From NCBI GenBank assembly GCA_035304085.1, contig DATGQT010000269.1, positions 1 through 21,036 on the forward strand: DNA of 21,036 nucleotides, read 5' to 3'. Origin of the DNA: DATGQT01 sp035304085 (GTDB taxonomy: Bacteria > Bacteroidota > Rhodothermia > Rhodothermales > Rubricoccaceae). The notes below the pieces were generated by a model. It was not told the origin of the DNA, did not search any database, and was given only the letters and a program-made list of their open reading frames with translations. Below, piece by piece: positions 14,469-21,036 of this stretch. Each line of letters starts with the position of its first letter. Position 1 is the stretch's first letter. The translations under genes and the position numbers were made by a program.

Positions 14469-15587
14469 CACGTGGTCGTCCATGCCGTGGGAGCCGAGGT
14501 AGTCCACGATGTCCTTCACGCGCTGCGTCGCGTCGAGCGCGCAGACGAGCACGGCGTCGCCGGCGTCGACGACGACGGTGTCGCGGACGCCGACGAGGGC
14601 GAGGAGCCGGCCGTCGGAGGCGCGGGCGTAGCAGCGGCTCGCGTTGTGGAGGATCACGTGGCCCTCGGCGGCGTTGCCGGCGGCGTCCTTCTCCGAGAGG
14701 TCGTAGACGGCCCGCCAGTCGCCCACGTCGCTCCATCCGAAGGCGCCGGGGACGACGAACACGTTGCCCGCGGCGGCGGCCGGCTCCATCACCCCGTAGT
14801 CCACCGAGATCTTGGGCGTGCGCGCGTAGGCGTGGGCCACCGCCTCGGCCTCGCCGTCGGTGCCGAAGGCGGCCTCGAGCGGGGCGAAGGCGTGGTGGAC
14901 GTCGGGGAGGTGCTGCCGCAATGCGGCGAGGATGGCGTCGGCGCGCCAGACGAACATCCCGCTGTTCCAGAGGAAGTCGCCGGAGTCGAGGAACCGCTCG
15001 GCCGTGGCGAGGTCGGGCTTCTCGGCGAAGGCGCGGACGGGGAAGGCGCGGGGCTGCCCGTCGGCCTGCCCCTCGCGCAGCGTCGAGTCGTACTGGATGT
15101 AGCCGTAGCCCGTCTCCGGGTGCGTCGGCTCGATGCCGATGGTGACGAGGGGGCCGGCCCCCTCGCCCCGCGAAGCGCCGCCCTCCTCGGCCTTGGCGAC
15201 GGCCGCCCGGAGCACCTCGTGGAAGCGGCCCACGTTCGTCACGACGTGGTCGGCGGGGAGGACGACGAGGGTGGCGTCGGGGTCGAGGGCGTGGAGGCGG
15301 GCCGCGGCGAAGGCGATGCAGGGGGCGGTGTTCCGCGCCACCGGCTCGGCGAGGACGTGCTCGGCCGGGACGGCCGGGAGGTGCTCCCGCGTCTGCGCCA
15401 CGTAGTCGGCGTGCGTGACGACGTAGACGCGGTCCGGGGGGATGAGCGGCTGGAGGCGGGCGAACGTGCTCTGGATGAGCGACGCGGGGCCGAGGACGTC
15501 GAGGAACTGCTTGGGGTGGGCGCGGCGGCTGCGCGGCCAGAACCGGCTGCCGATGCCGCCGGCCATAATGACGGCGTAAAGGGCCAT
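14466..15587 (-). CDS. manC: Mannose-1-phosphate guanylyltransferase (GDP-mannose pyrophosphorylase)
   Basis: The 373-residue cytoplasmic enzyme makes GDP-mannose from GTP and mannose-1-phosphate for polysaccharide or glycoconjugate synthesis. The nucleotidyltransferase signature GGIGSRFWPRSRRAHPKQF covers residues 10-28. Further family motifs are EPVARNTAPCIAFAA, LPADHVV, FAEKPD, LWNSGMFVWRADAIL, DYGVMEPAA and GWSDVGDW. At this length it has the nucleotidyltransferase plus short C-terminal segment but lacks the phosphomannose-isomerase domain of bifunctional ManC/AlgA. ATG 15587 is chosen because the signature starts nine residues in; the frame is open further up through heptamer-repeat sequence. 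It is divergent from ugd across a 212-base gap, and the pair fits an exopolysaccharide precursor cluster. Confidence 0.94.
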   Translation of the reverse strand: MALYAVIMAGGIGSRFWPRSRRAHPKQFLDVLGPASLIQSTFARLQPLIPPDRVYVVTHADYVAQTREHLPAVPAEHVLAEPVARNTAPCIAFAAARLHALDPDATLVVLPADHVVTNVGRFHEVLRAAVAKAEEGGASRGEGAGPLVTIGIEPTHPETGYGYIQYDSTLREGQADGQPRAFPVRAFAEKPDLATAERFLDSGDFLWNSGMFVWRADAILAALRQHLPDVHHAFAPLEAAFGTDGEAEAVAHAYARTPKISVDYGVMEPAAAAGNVFVVPGAFGWSDVGDWRAVYDLSEKDAAGNAAEGHVILHNASRCYARASDGRLLALVGVRDTVVVDAGDAVLVCALDATQRVKDIVDYLGSHGMDDHV

Positions 15588-15690
15588 GGGACGGGTTGAA
15601 TGAGAAGCCTGAAGGTAGAAGCAGGACGGGTGGCAGGGCCCTAGCGGGCGCAAACTTCAACCTGCCACCCCGGAACTCCAAATGCCGGCG
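15588..15690. repeat. Heptamer-period region with inverted repeat in the manC/ugd divergent gap
   Basis: From 15589 the sequence falls into 7-bp steps: GGACGGG, TTGAATG, AGAAGCC, TGAAGGT, AGAAGCA, GGACGGG, TGGCAGG. The two GGACGGG units are exactly 35 bp apart. GGGTGGCAGG (15628-15637) is exactly complementary to CCTGCCACCC (15661-15670), and the right side again steps by about 7 (CAAACTT, CAACCTG, CCACCCC, GGAACTCC, AAATGCC). The remaining 15691-15799 must hold the ugd promoter; TTGACC near 15740 is noted, but no full promoter is convincing. Confidence 0.65.
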
Positions 15691-15799
15691 CGCGCACGCC
15701 GTCGGCATACCGAACCTTCGCGGTTTCTATGGGCCGGTTGACCGATCTTCCGGCGCCGCGCCGCGCGGACTCGTACCTCCCGATCCTCCATCCCTCCCC

Positions 15800-17230
15800 A
15801 TGAAAGTTGCAGTCGTAGGCACCGGCTACGTCGGCCTCGTCACGGGCACGTGCTTCGCCGAGATGGGCAACGACGTCGCCTGCGTCGACATCGACCGGGC
15901 GAAGGTCGAGAAGCTCCTCGACGGCCGCCTCCCCATCTACGAGCCCGGCCTCGAGGTGTTCTTCGAGCGGAACCGCCGCGAGGACCGCCTCCACTTCACG
16001 ACCGACCTCGCCGAGGCCGTCGAGGGCGCCGAGGCCGTCTTCCTCGCCCTCCCCACGCCGCCCGGCGAGGACGGGAGTGCCGATCTCTCCTACGTCCTCG
16101 GCGTCGCCGAGCAGATCGGGCAGCTCCTCGCCGCGCACCCGGACTGGGGCTACAAGGTGATCGTGGACAAGAGCACCGTCCCCGTCGGCACCGCGAAGCG
16201 GGTCACGGCGGCGCTCGAGGCGGCCGGGCTCACGGCGGGCGAGAGCTTCGATGTCGTCTCGAACCCCGAATTCCTCCGCGAGGGCGTCGCCGTCGACGAC
16301 TTCATGAAGCCCGAGCGCGTCGTGGTGGGGACCTCGTCGGAGCGGGCGGCCGAGGTGATGACCAGGCTCTACGAGCCGTTCGTCCGCTCCGGCAACCCCA
16401 TCCTCGTCATGGACGAGGAGAGCGCCGAGGTGACGAAGTACGCCGCCAACGCGTTGCTCGCCACCAAGATCACGTTCATGAACGAGGTCGCCAACCTCTG
16501 CGAGCGCGTCGGCGCCGACGTCGACAAGGTGCGCCGCGGGATCGGGACCGACAGCCGCATCGGGCCGAAGTTCCTCTACGCCGGCATCGGCTTCGGCGGC
16601 TCGTGCTTCCCGAAGGACGTCCAGGCGCTGCACCGGACGGCCCGCCAGCACGGGTACGACTTCCGCATCCTCGAGGCCGTCCTCGACGTGAACGAGCGGC
16701 AGAAGACCGTCCTCGTCCCCCGCATCGTCGCCGCCCTCGGCGACGCCGACGGCCGCCTCGACGGCCGGCGCATCGCCGTGTGGGGCCTCGCCTTCAAGCC
16801 GAACACCGACGACGTGCGCGAGGCCCCGGCCCACTACGTCATCCGCGCGCTGACCGCCCTCGGCGCCGACGTCGTCGCGTTCGACCCCGAGGCCGTCGAG
16901 ACGACGCGGGCCGTGCTGGGGGAGGGCCCCCTCGGCGACGGCCCCGGAGCCGCAGGCTCCGTAGCCTACGCCGCCAGCGCCTACGCCGCCGTCGAGGGCG
17001 CCGACGCCCTCGTCATCTGCACGGAGTGGCCGGAGTTCCGGCGGCCCGACCTCGAGCGCGTCCGCCGCGCGTTGAAGGCGCCTGCGAGCGGGTTCCCCCT
17101 CGTCTTCGACGGCCGCAACGTGTTCGAGCCCGAGCGGATGGCCGCCGCCGGCTTCGACTACCACGCCGTCGGCCGTCCCCACGTCGCGCCTCGCCCGGTG
17201 GACGAGGCGAGTTTGAAGCTGGAAGTCTGA
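15800..17230 (+). CDS. ugd: UDP-glucose 6-dehydrogenase
   Basis: The 476-residue enzyme oxidises UDP-glucose to UDP-glucuronate with two NAD+ in the cytoplasm. The N-terminal Rossmann motif is VGTGYVGLVTGTCFAEMG (6-23). IVDKSTVPVGT (121-131) and SNPEFLREGVAVDDFMKPERVVVG (154-177) are typical. The central helix KYAANALLATKITFMNE precedes the catalytic loop GIGFGGSCFPKDV (262-274) with nucleophile Cys269. The C-terminal UDP-binding domain has GLAFKPNTDDVREAP (329-343) and ends near VFDGRNVF. ATG 15800 is fixed by the Rossmann motif. The last residues (about 470-476, SLKLEV) are encoded inside the left arm of a heptamer-repeat inverted array, so the tail is repeat-derived. It is followed after 57 bases by the UDP-glucuronate decarboxylase that uses its product. 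Confidence 0.96.
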   Translation: MKVAVVGTGYVGLVTGTCFAEMGNDVACVDIDRAKVEKLLDGRLPIYEPGLEVFFERNRREDRLHFTTDLAEAVEGAEAVFLALPTPPGEDGSADLSYVLGVAEQIGQLLAAHPDWGYKVIVDKSTVPVGTAKRVTAALEAAGLTAGESFDVVSNPEFLREGVAVDDFMKPERVVVGTSSERAAEVMTRLYEPFVRSGNPILVMDEESAEVTKYAANALLATKITFMNEVANLCERVGADVDKVRRGIGTDSRIGPKFLYAGIGFGGSCFPKDVQALHRTARQHGYDFRILEAVLDVNERQKTVLVPRIVAALGDADGRLDGRRIAVWGLAFKPNTDDVREAPAHYVIRALTALGADVVAFDPEAVETTRAVLGEGPLGDGPGAAGSVAYAASAYAAVEGADALVICTEWPEFRRPDLERVRRALKAPASGFPLVFDGRNVFEPERMAAAGFDYHAVGRPHVAPRPVDEASLKLEV

Positions 17231-17286
17231 AGTTCGGCGGCGTTCGTCACCCCGAACCTCGGACTCCAAACCCCAAACTCCCAGCC
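17210..17286. repeat. Inverted heptamer arrays between ugd and uxs
   Basis: The left arm 17210-17237 steps by 7 bp: AGTTTGA, AGCTGGA, AGTCTGA, AGTTCGG. The right arm 17252-17286 read in reverse complement gives GGCTGGG, AGTTTGG, GGTTTGG, AGTCCGA, GGTTCGG. Over 28 aligned positions 21 match; six of seven differences are transitions, five of which become G-U pairs if the minus strand is transcribed. The loop is 14 bases. The ugd stop TGA (17228-17230) lies inside the left arm and the right arm ends one base before the uxs ATG. Confidence 0.8.
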
Positions 17287-17287
17287 C

Positions 17288-18235
17288 ATGCCTCGCACCC
17301 TCATCACCGGCGGCGCCGGGTTCCTCGGCTCCCACCTCTGCGACCGGTTCATCGCCGAGGGCCACGAGGTCGTCTGCATGGACAACCTCATCACGGGCAA
17401 CCCCGACAACATCGCCCACCTCATCGGGCACCCCCAGTTCACGTTCGTCCGCCACGACGTCACCCACTTCATCTACGTCGCCGGCCCGCTCGACTACGTC
17501 CTCCACTTCGCCAGCCCGGCCTCGCCCATCGACTACCTCAAGCTGCCCATCCAGACGCTGAAGGTGGGCGCGCTCGGGACGCACAACGGCCTCGGGCTGG
17601 CGAAGGAGAAGGGGGCCCGGTTCCTGCTCGCCTCCACGTCCGAGGTCTACGGCGACCCCCTGGAGCACCCGCAGCGCGAGACGTACTGGGGCAACGTCAA
17701 CCCCGTCGGCCTCCGCGGCGTCTACGACGAGGCGAAGCGGTTCGCCGAGGCGATCACGATGGCGTACCACCGCTACCACGGCGTCGAGACCCGCATCGTC
17801 CGCATCTTCAACACGTACGGCCCGCGCATGCGGCTCGACGACGGCCGCGCGCTCCCGGCCTTCATGGGGCAGGCCCTCCGCGGCGAGCCGATCACCGTCT
17901 TCGGCGACGGCTCCCAGACCCGCTCGTTCCAGTACGTCGACGACCTCATCGAGGGGATCTACCGGCTCCTGATGTCGGACGAGGTGGAGCCGGTCAACAT
18001 CGGGAACCCCGACGAGGTGACGATCCGGGAGTTCGCCGAGGAGGTCGTCGCGCTCACCGGCACCGACAGCCGCATCGTCTACGAGCCGCTGCCGGCCGAC
18101 GACCCGAAGGTGCGCCAGCCCGACATCACGAAGGCGCGTGAGGTGCTCGGCTGGGAGCCCCGCGTGAGCCGCGCCGAGGGCCTCCGCCGCACGCTCGACT
18201 ACTTCAAGGCCCGCGTCGGCGTGCCACAGTCGTAA
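17288..18235 (+). CDS. uxs: UDP-glucuronate decarboxylase (UDP-xylose synthase)
   Basis: The 315-residue extended short-chain dehydrogenase converts UDP-glucuronate to UDP-xylose using bound NAD+. The cofactor motif is ITGGAGFLGSHL (6-17). HFASPASP (73-80) and ASTSEVYGDPLEHPQ (115-129) are characteristic of UXS. The catalytic Tyr-x-x-x-Lys is YDEAK (146-150), RIFNTYGPRM (172-181) follows, and the C-terminus has VFGDGSQTRSFQYVDDL (204-220). No transmembrane anchor is present. ATG 17288 is right after the heptamer hairpin and directly before the Rossmann motif. Its place after ugd makes a two-step UDP-Glc to UDP-GlcA to UDP-Xyl module. TAA at 18233-18235 is five bases before octamer array C. 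Confidence 0.95.
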   Translation: MPRTLITGGAGFLGSHLCDRFIAEGHEVVCMDNLITGNPDNIAHLIGHPQFTFVRHDVTHFIYVAGPLDYVLHFASPASPIDYLKLPIQTLKVGALGTHNGLGLAKEKGARFLLASTSEVYGDPLEHPQRETYWGNVNPVGLRGVYDEAKRFAEAITMAYHRYHGVETRIVRIFNTYGPRMRLDDGRALPAFMGQALRGEPITVFGDGSQTRSFQYVDDLIEGIYRLLMSDEVEPVNIGNPDEVTIREFAEEVVALTGTDSRIVYEPLPADDPKVRQPDITKAREVLGWEPRVSRAEGLRRTLDYFKARVGVPQS

Positions 18236-18240
18236 GCGTG

Positions 18241-18304
18241 CACGCCTGCACGCCTGCACGCTTGCACGCCTGCACGCTTGCACGCTTGCGCGCCTGCACA
18301 CCTT
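18241..18304. repeat. Octamer array C
   Basis: Eight tandem 8-bp units alternate between CACGCCTG and CACGCTTG, ending CGCGCCTG and CACACCTT. The unit is nearly the same as in arrays A and B around the four-helix-bundle gene 17 kb away. GCGTGCACGC at its left edge (18236-18245) is self-complementary. An in-frame ATG within it (18278) extends the downstream cysQ frame, but those codons encode only repeat-type residues. Confidence 0.85.
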
Positions 18305-18325
18305 ACCCCCCACCCTCTCCCGCCC

Positions 18326-19138
18326 GTGTCCCTCCCCCTCTCCGAGCTCCTCCCCCCCGTCCGCGCCCTCGCCGAGGAGGCTGGCCGCCTCATCCTCTCC
18401 TACTTCGACGCCCCCAGCGCGGTCGACTACAAGGCCGACGACTCGCCGCTGACGGCCGCCGACCGCGCCTCCCACGAGCACCTCGTCGCCCGCCTGGAGG
18501 CCCTCACGCCGGGCGTCCCCGTGCTCTCCGAGGAGTCCGACCCCGGCGACTACGCCGCCCGCCGCGACTGGGCGCGGTTCTGGCTCGTCGACCCCCTCGA
18601 CGGCACGAAGGAGTTCGTCAAGCGGACCGGCGAGTTCACCGTCAACGTGGCGCTGATCGAGGGCGACGCGCCGGTGCTGGGGGCGGTGCACGTGCCCGCG
18701 AAGGGGGTGACGTACTTCGCCGCCGAGGGCGTGGGCGCGTTCAAGCAGGAGGGCGCCGCCGAGCCCGTGCCCATCCGCGTCCGCGCCTGCGACCCCCGGC
18801 GGCTGACCGTCGTCGCCAGCCGCGACCACGCAGGCCCGGAGGTGGCGGCCATCCTCCAGAAGATGGAGGAGGAAGGCGTCGAGGTGTCGGCGGCGAGCAT
18901 GGGGTCGTCGCTGAAGTTCTGCCTCGTGGCCGAGGGGAAGGCCGACCTCTACCCCCGGACCGTGCCCACGTTCGAGTGGGACACCGCGGCGGCGCAGTGC
19001 GTCGTCGAGCAGGCCGGCGGGCGGCTGACGACGCTCGATGGCGAGCGCCTGCGCTACAACAAGGCGGACATCCGCAACCCTTCGGTGATGACGGCCGGGG
19101 ACGCAGCCCTCGACTGGAAGCGCTATCTTCCGCGCTGA
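18326..19138 (+). CDS. cysQ: 3'(2'),5'-bisphosphate nucleotidase (PAP phosphatase)
   Basis: The 270-residue inositol-monophosphatase-fold enzyme hydrolyses 3'-phosphoadenosine 5'-phosphate to AMP, removing the by-product of PAPS-dependent sulfate reduction or transfer. The metal-dependent, lithium-sensitive motif set is complete: SEES (68-71), WLVDPLDGTKEF (86-97, with Asp89 and Asp92) and WDTAAAQCVVEQAGG (218-232). KADDSPLTAADRASHEHL (36-53) is also typical. The start is assigned to GTG 18326, which gives the normal N-terminus. An upstream in-frame ATG at 18278 would add 16 residues drawn from the octamer array and is rejected. No Shine-Dalgarno site is evident. The next gene, on the same strand 90 bases on, is an SLC13-type transporter, which fits a sulfate-metabolism pairing. 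Confidence 0.93.
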   Translation: MSLPLSELLPPVRALAEEAGRLILSYFDAPSAVDYKADDSPLTAADRASHEHLVARLEALTPGVPVLSEESDPGDYAARRDWARFWLVDPLDGTKEFVKRTGEFTVNVALIEGDAPVLGAVHVPAKGVTYFAAEGVGAFKQEGAAEPVPIRVRACDPRRLTVVASRDHAGPEVAAILQKMEEEGVEVSAASMGSSLKFCLVAEGKADLYPRTVPTFEWDTAAAQCVVEQAGGRLTTLDGERLRYNKADIRNPSVMTAGDAALDWKRYLPR

Positions 19139-19147
19139 CCCCGGCCT

Positions 19148-19197
19148 AGGCCGCCGCCGCGGCCTCCCCGGGCCGGGCGCCGTACGGGAACGGCGTC
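19148..19197 (+). other. Two adjacent hairpins between cysQ and the transporter gene
   Basis: AGGCCGC (19148-19154) pairs exactly with GCGGCCT (19159-19165) around a 4-base loop. CGCCGT (19178-19183) pairs with ACGGCG (19190-19195), extendable by G-U pairs. No T-run follows either, so termination is doubtful. They could be a leader structure for the transporter mRNA or simple GC-rich chance. Confidence 0.35.
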
Positions 19198-19228
19198 TCC
19201 GCTCCCTCGACCCCTCCCCTTGTCGCTG

Positions 19229-21004
19229 ATGGAGGCCCTGTCACTGCAGGCGTGGGCGACGCTCGCCGTCGTCGGCGCGATGCTCGCGGCGCTCGTGCGC
19301 GATGTCGCCCGCCCGGACCTCATCCTGGTCGGGGCCGTCGGCGCGCTCGTGGCGATGGGCATCCTCACGCCGCAGGAGGCCTTCGCGGGGTTCTCCAACG
19401 GCGCCGTCATCGCCGTCGCGAGCCTGTTCGTCCTCGCGGCCGGCGTCCAGAACACCGGCGCGCTCAACTTCGCCGACCGGTTCCTCTTCCCGAAGCAGGG
19501 GCGGCCGGGGGCGGTGGCGCTGCGGATGGGCCCCGTGCTCGCGGTGCTCTCGGCGTTCCTCAACAACACCCCGCTCGTGGCGATGATGATGCCGCGCGTG
19601 CGGGCGTGGGGCGAGCGCGCCGGCGTGCCCCCGTCGAAGCTGATGATCCCGCTCTCGTACGCCACCATCGTCGGCGGCGTGACGACGCTGGTGGGGACGA
19701 GCACGAACCTCGTCGTGGCCGGGCTGATGCAGGGGGCGGGGGCGGGGACGCTCGGGATGTTCACGCAGACGACCGTGGCGGTCCCCGCTGCGCTGGCGGC
19801 GCTCCTCGTGATCGCGTTCGTGTCGGTGCGGCTGCTGCCGGGCGGGGGCGGCCGGAGCGTCACGGCAGCCGAAGGGCTCAGGCGCGCGCTGTTCGAGGTC
19901 CGCGTGCCCGAGGGCTCGCCCCTCGTCGGCCGGACCATCGAGGAGGCGAAGCTGCGCGCGCTCGAGACCGCGTTCCTCGTCCACGTCCGCCGCGGCGACG
20001 AGATCCTCGAGGCCACGCCCGAGACGACGCTCCGCGCCCGCGACGTGCTGACGTTCCAGGGCAGCGCGCGCGCCCTCGACGCGCTCCTCGCCCGGCCCGA
20101 CCTCGTCCCCGCCGTCGAGCCCGTCGCCGAGCCGGCCCTCGACACCCTCCCCCTCTACGAGGCCGTCGTGGCCGACTCGTCGTCGCTCGTCGGGCGGACG
20201 CTCCGCGAGGCCGAGTTCCGCGAGCACTACGGCGGCGTCGTCCTCGCCATCCAGCGCGCCGACGACACGCTCCAGGGGCCCCTCGGGCGGACGCCGCTGC
20301 GCCCCGGCGACCTCCTCCTCGTCGAGGCGCGCAACGGGTTCGACCGGACGTGGAACGCCCGCCGCGACGAGTTCTACCTCGTCGCCGCGCGGCGGGAGGA
20401 GCAGCCGAAGGCGCAGCCCGGCAAGGCCCCCCTCGCCCTCGGCATCCTCCTCGGCGCCGTCGCGCTCGCCGCCGTGGGCGTCGCCCCCATCGAGACGACG
20501 GCGTTCGTCGGCGCCGTCGCCATGATCGCCTTCCGCGTGCTCCGCGCCCGCCACGCCCGCCGCGCCCTCGACATCCCGACCCTCGTCGTCATCGCGATGG
20601 CGCTCGGCATCGGGCGCGCCATCGAGACGACGGGCCTCGCCGCCGCCCTCGCTCACGTCGTCGTGGACGGGCTCGGCGCCTTCGGCCCCTTCGGCATCGT
20701 CGTCGCCGTCTACCTCGCGACGATGGTGCTGACGGAGCTCATCACGAACAACGCCGCCGCCGCGCTCATGATCGCCATCGGCATCGAGGCCGCCGCGCAG
20801 GTGGGCGTGGAGCCCGTCGTGTTCGGGGTGACGGTGGCCGTGGCCGCCTCGGCCAGCTTCCTCACCCCCATCGGGTACCAGACCAACCTCATGGTGATGT
20901 CGGCCGGCGGGTACAAGTTCTCGGACTACCTCCGCGCCGGGCTCCCCGTCTCGCTCACGTACGGCTCGGTGGCGCTGGGGATGATCTACTTCCTGTGGTT
21001 CTGA
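19229..21004 (+). CDS. SLC13/DASS-type transporter with two central RCK_C (TrkA-C) domains
   Basis: The 591-residue inner-membrane protein has about six membrane segments (1-205), a soluble centre (about 215-390) and about five or six more segments (400-591). Helix-break motifs of the ion-transporter fold are duplicated: FLNNTPLVAMMMP (110-122) with VGTSTNLVV (155-163), and LITNNAAAALM (504-514) with TPIGYQTNLMVM (546-557). The centre shows two RCK_C repeats, each with SPLVGRTIEEAKLR or SSLVGRTLREAEFR and later RARDVLTFQG or RPGDLLLVEA. This layout is shared with bacterial and algal sulfate/sodium transporters of the SLC13 type. Sulfate as substrate is inferred from that and from adjacent cysQ. 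ATG 19229 is preferred; TTG 19220, three codons upstream, is possible. It ends with TGA, directly followed by a heptamer array. Confidence 0.92.
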   Translation: MEALSLQAWATLAVVGAMLAALVRDVARPDLILVGAVGALVAMGILTPQEAFAGFSNGAVIAVASLFVLAAGVQNTGALNFADRFLFPKQGRPGAVALRMGPVLAVLSAFLNNTPLVAMMMPRVRAWGERAGVPPSKLMIPLSYATIVGGVTTLVGTSTNLVVAGLMQGAGAGTLGMFTQTTVAVPAALAALLVIAFVSVRLLPGGGGRSVTAAEGLRRALFEVRVPEGSPLVGRTIEEAKLRALETAFLVHVRRGDEILEATPETTLRARDVLTFQGSARALDALLARPDLVPAVEPVAEPALDTLPLYEAVVADSSSLVGRTLREAEFREHYGGVVLAIQRADDTLQGPLGRTPLRPGDLLLVEARNGFDRTWNARRDEFYLVAARREEQPKAQPGKAPLALGILLGAVALAAVGVAPIETTAFVGAVAMIAFRVLRARHARRALDIPTLVVIAMALGIGRAIETTGLAAALAHVVVDGLGAFGPFGIVVAVYLATMVLTELITNNAAAALMIAIGIEAAAQVGVEPVVFGVTVAVAASASFLTPIGYQTNLMVMSAGGYKFSDYLRAGLPVSLTYGSVALGMIYFLWF

Positions 21005-21036
21005 GGTCCGTGGTCCGTGGTCCGTGGTCCGTGGTC
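21005..21036. repeat. GGTCCGT heptamer tandem array (continues past the window)
   Basis: Exact 7-bp units GGTCCGT repeat 4.6 times from the base after the transporter stop codon to the window edge. It is the only perfect array in the window. By analogy with the other loci it may be the left arm of an inverted pair whose partner (ACGGACC) lies beyond the edge. Confidence 0.9.

Noticed and set aside
15691..15799. Sigma-70-like promoter with TTGACC near 15740 for ugd
   Set aside because: No acceptable -10 element at the right spacing, and the lineage probably uses a different promoter consensus.
18278..18325. ATG 18278 as the cysQ start
   Set aside because: It adds 16 residues translated from the octamer array and flanking low-complexity DNA, while GTG 18326 gives the family-typical N-terminus.
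15641..18829. Long open frame (over 1000 codons) antisense to ugd, uxs and cysQ
   Set aside because: It crosses three well-supported genes and two repeat arrays, with low-complexity residues; it is a GC-bias shadow.

Overview
The window is about 70% G+C. It has strong GC3 bias, few Shine-Dalgarno sites, lipoprotein-anchored efflux parts, a dimeric-type glycyl-tRNA synthetase and Mpl-type cell-wall recycling. Together these fit a very GC-rich member of the Bacteroidota/Rhodothermota lineage (Rubricoccaceae- or Rhodothermales-like). This is an inference from overall character; no rRNA or taxonomic marker was checked.

Layout. 1-141 (+) is the 3' end of an unrecognised gene, closed by a palindromic terminator. 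260-3961 (+) holds radC, a small four-helix-bundle gene set between two inverted octamer-repeat arrays, glycyl-tRNA synthetase, and an unrecognised lipoprotein followed by a perfect 28-bp palindrome. 4019-6438 (-) holds the cell-wall recycling ligase mpl and a BtuF/TroA-like helical-backbone binding protein without a signal peptide, with an out-of-frame coding-like tail after its stop. 6561-14255 (-) is a tripartite efflux operon in transcription order: TetR regulator, TolC-like outer-membrane factor, lipoprotein membrane-fusion protein, and a 1305-residue RND pump with about six extra membrane segments. 14466-15587 (-) is a GDP-mannose pyrophosphorylase. 15800-18235 (+) is UDP-glucose dehydrogenase plus UDP-glucuronate decarboxylase (UDP-Glc to UDP-GlcA to UDP-Xyl). 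With manC these are nucleotide-sugar precursors for surface polysaccharide. 18326-21004 (+) is CysQ (PAP phosphatase) and an SLC13/DASS-type transporter with two RCK_C domains, plausibly sulfate uptake and assimilation.

The most notable content lies between the genes. At least seven gaps carry short arrays with a 7- or 8-bp period. The unit sequence differs from locus to locus, but several arrays are arranged as inverted pairs that would fold into hairpins. Two inverted octamer arrays enclose the four-helix-bundle (TIGR02436/PF05635-like) gene. That architecture resembles the 23S rRNA intervening sequences that gave this protein family its name. A second, unrelated repeat family is a 28-29 bp palindrome (GTAGGG...CCCTAC) with three copies, two next to T-runs as in intrinsic terminators and one supplying the stop codon of mpl. 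No tRNA, rRNA, CRISPR, transposase or phage gene was seen, and no gene-free stretch exceeds 300 bases.
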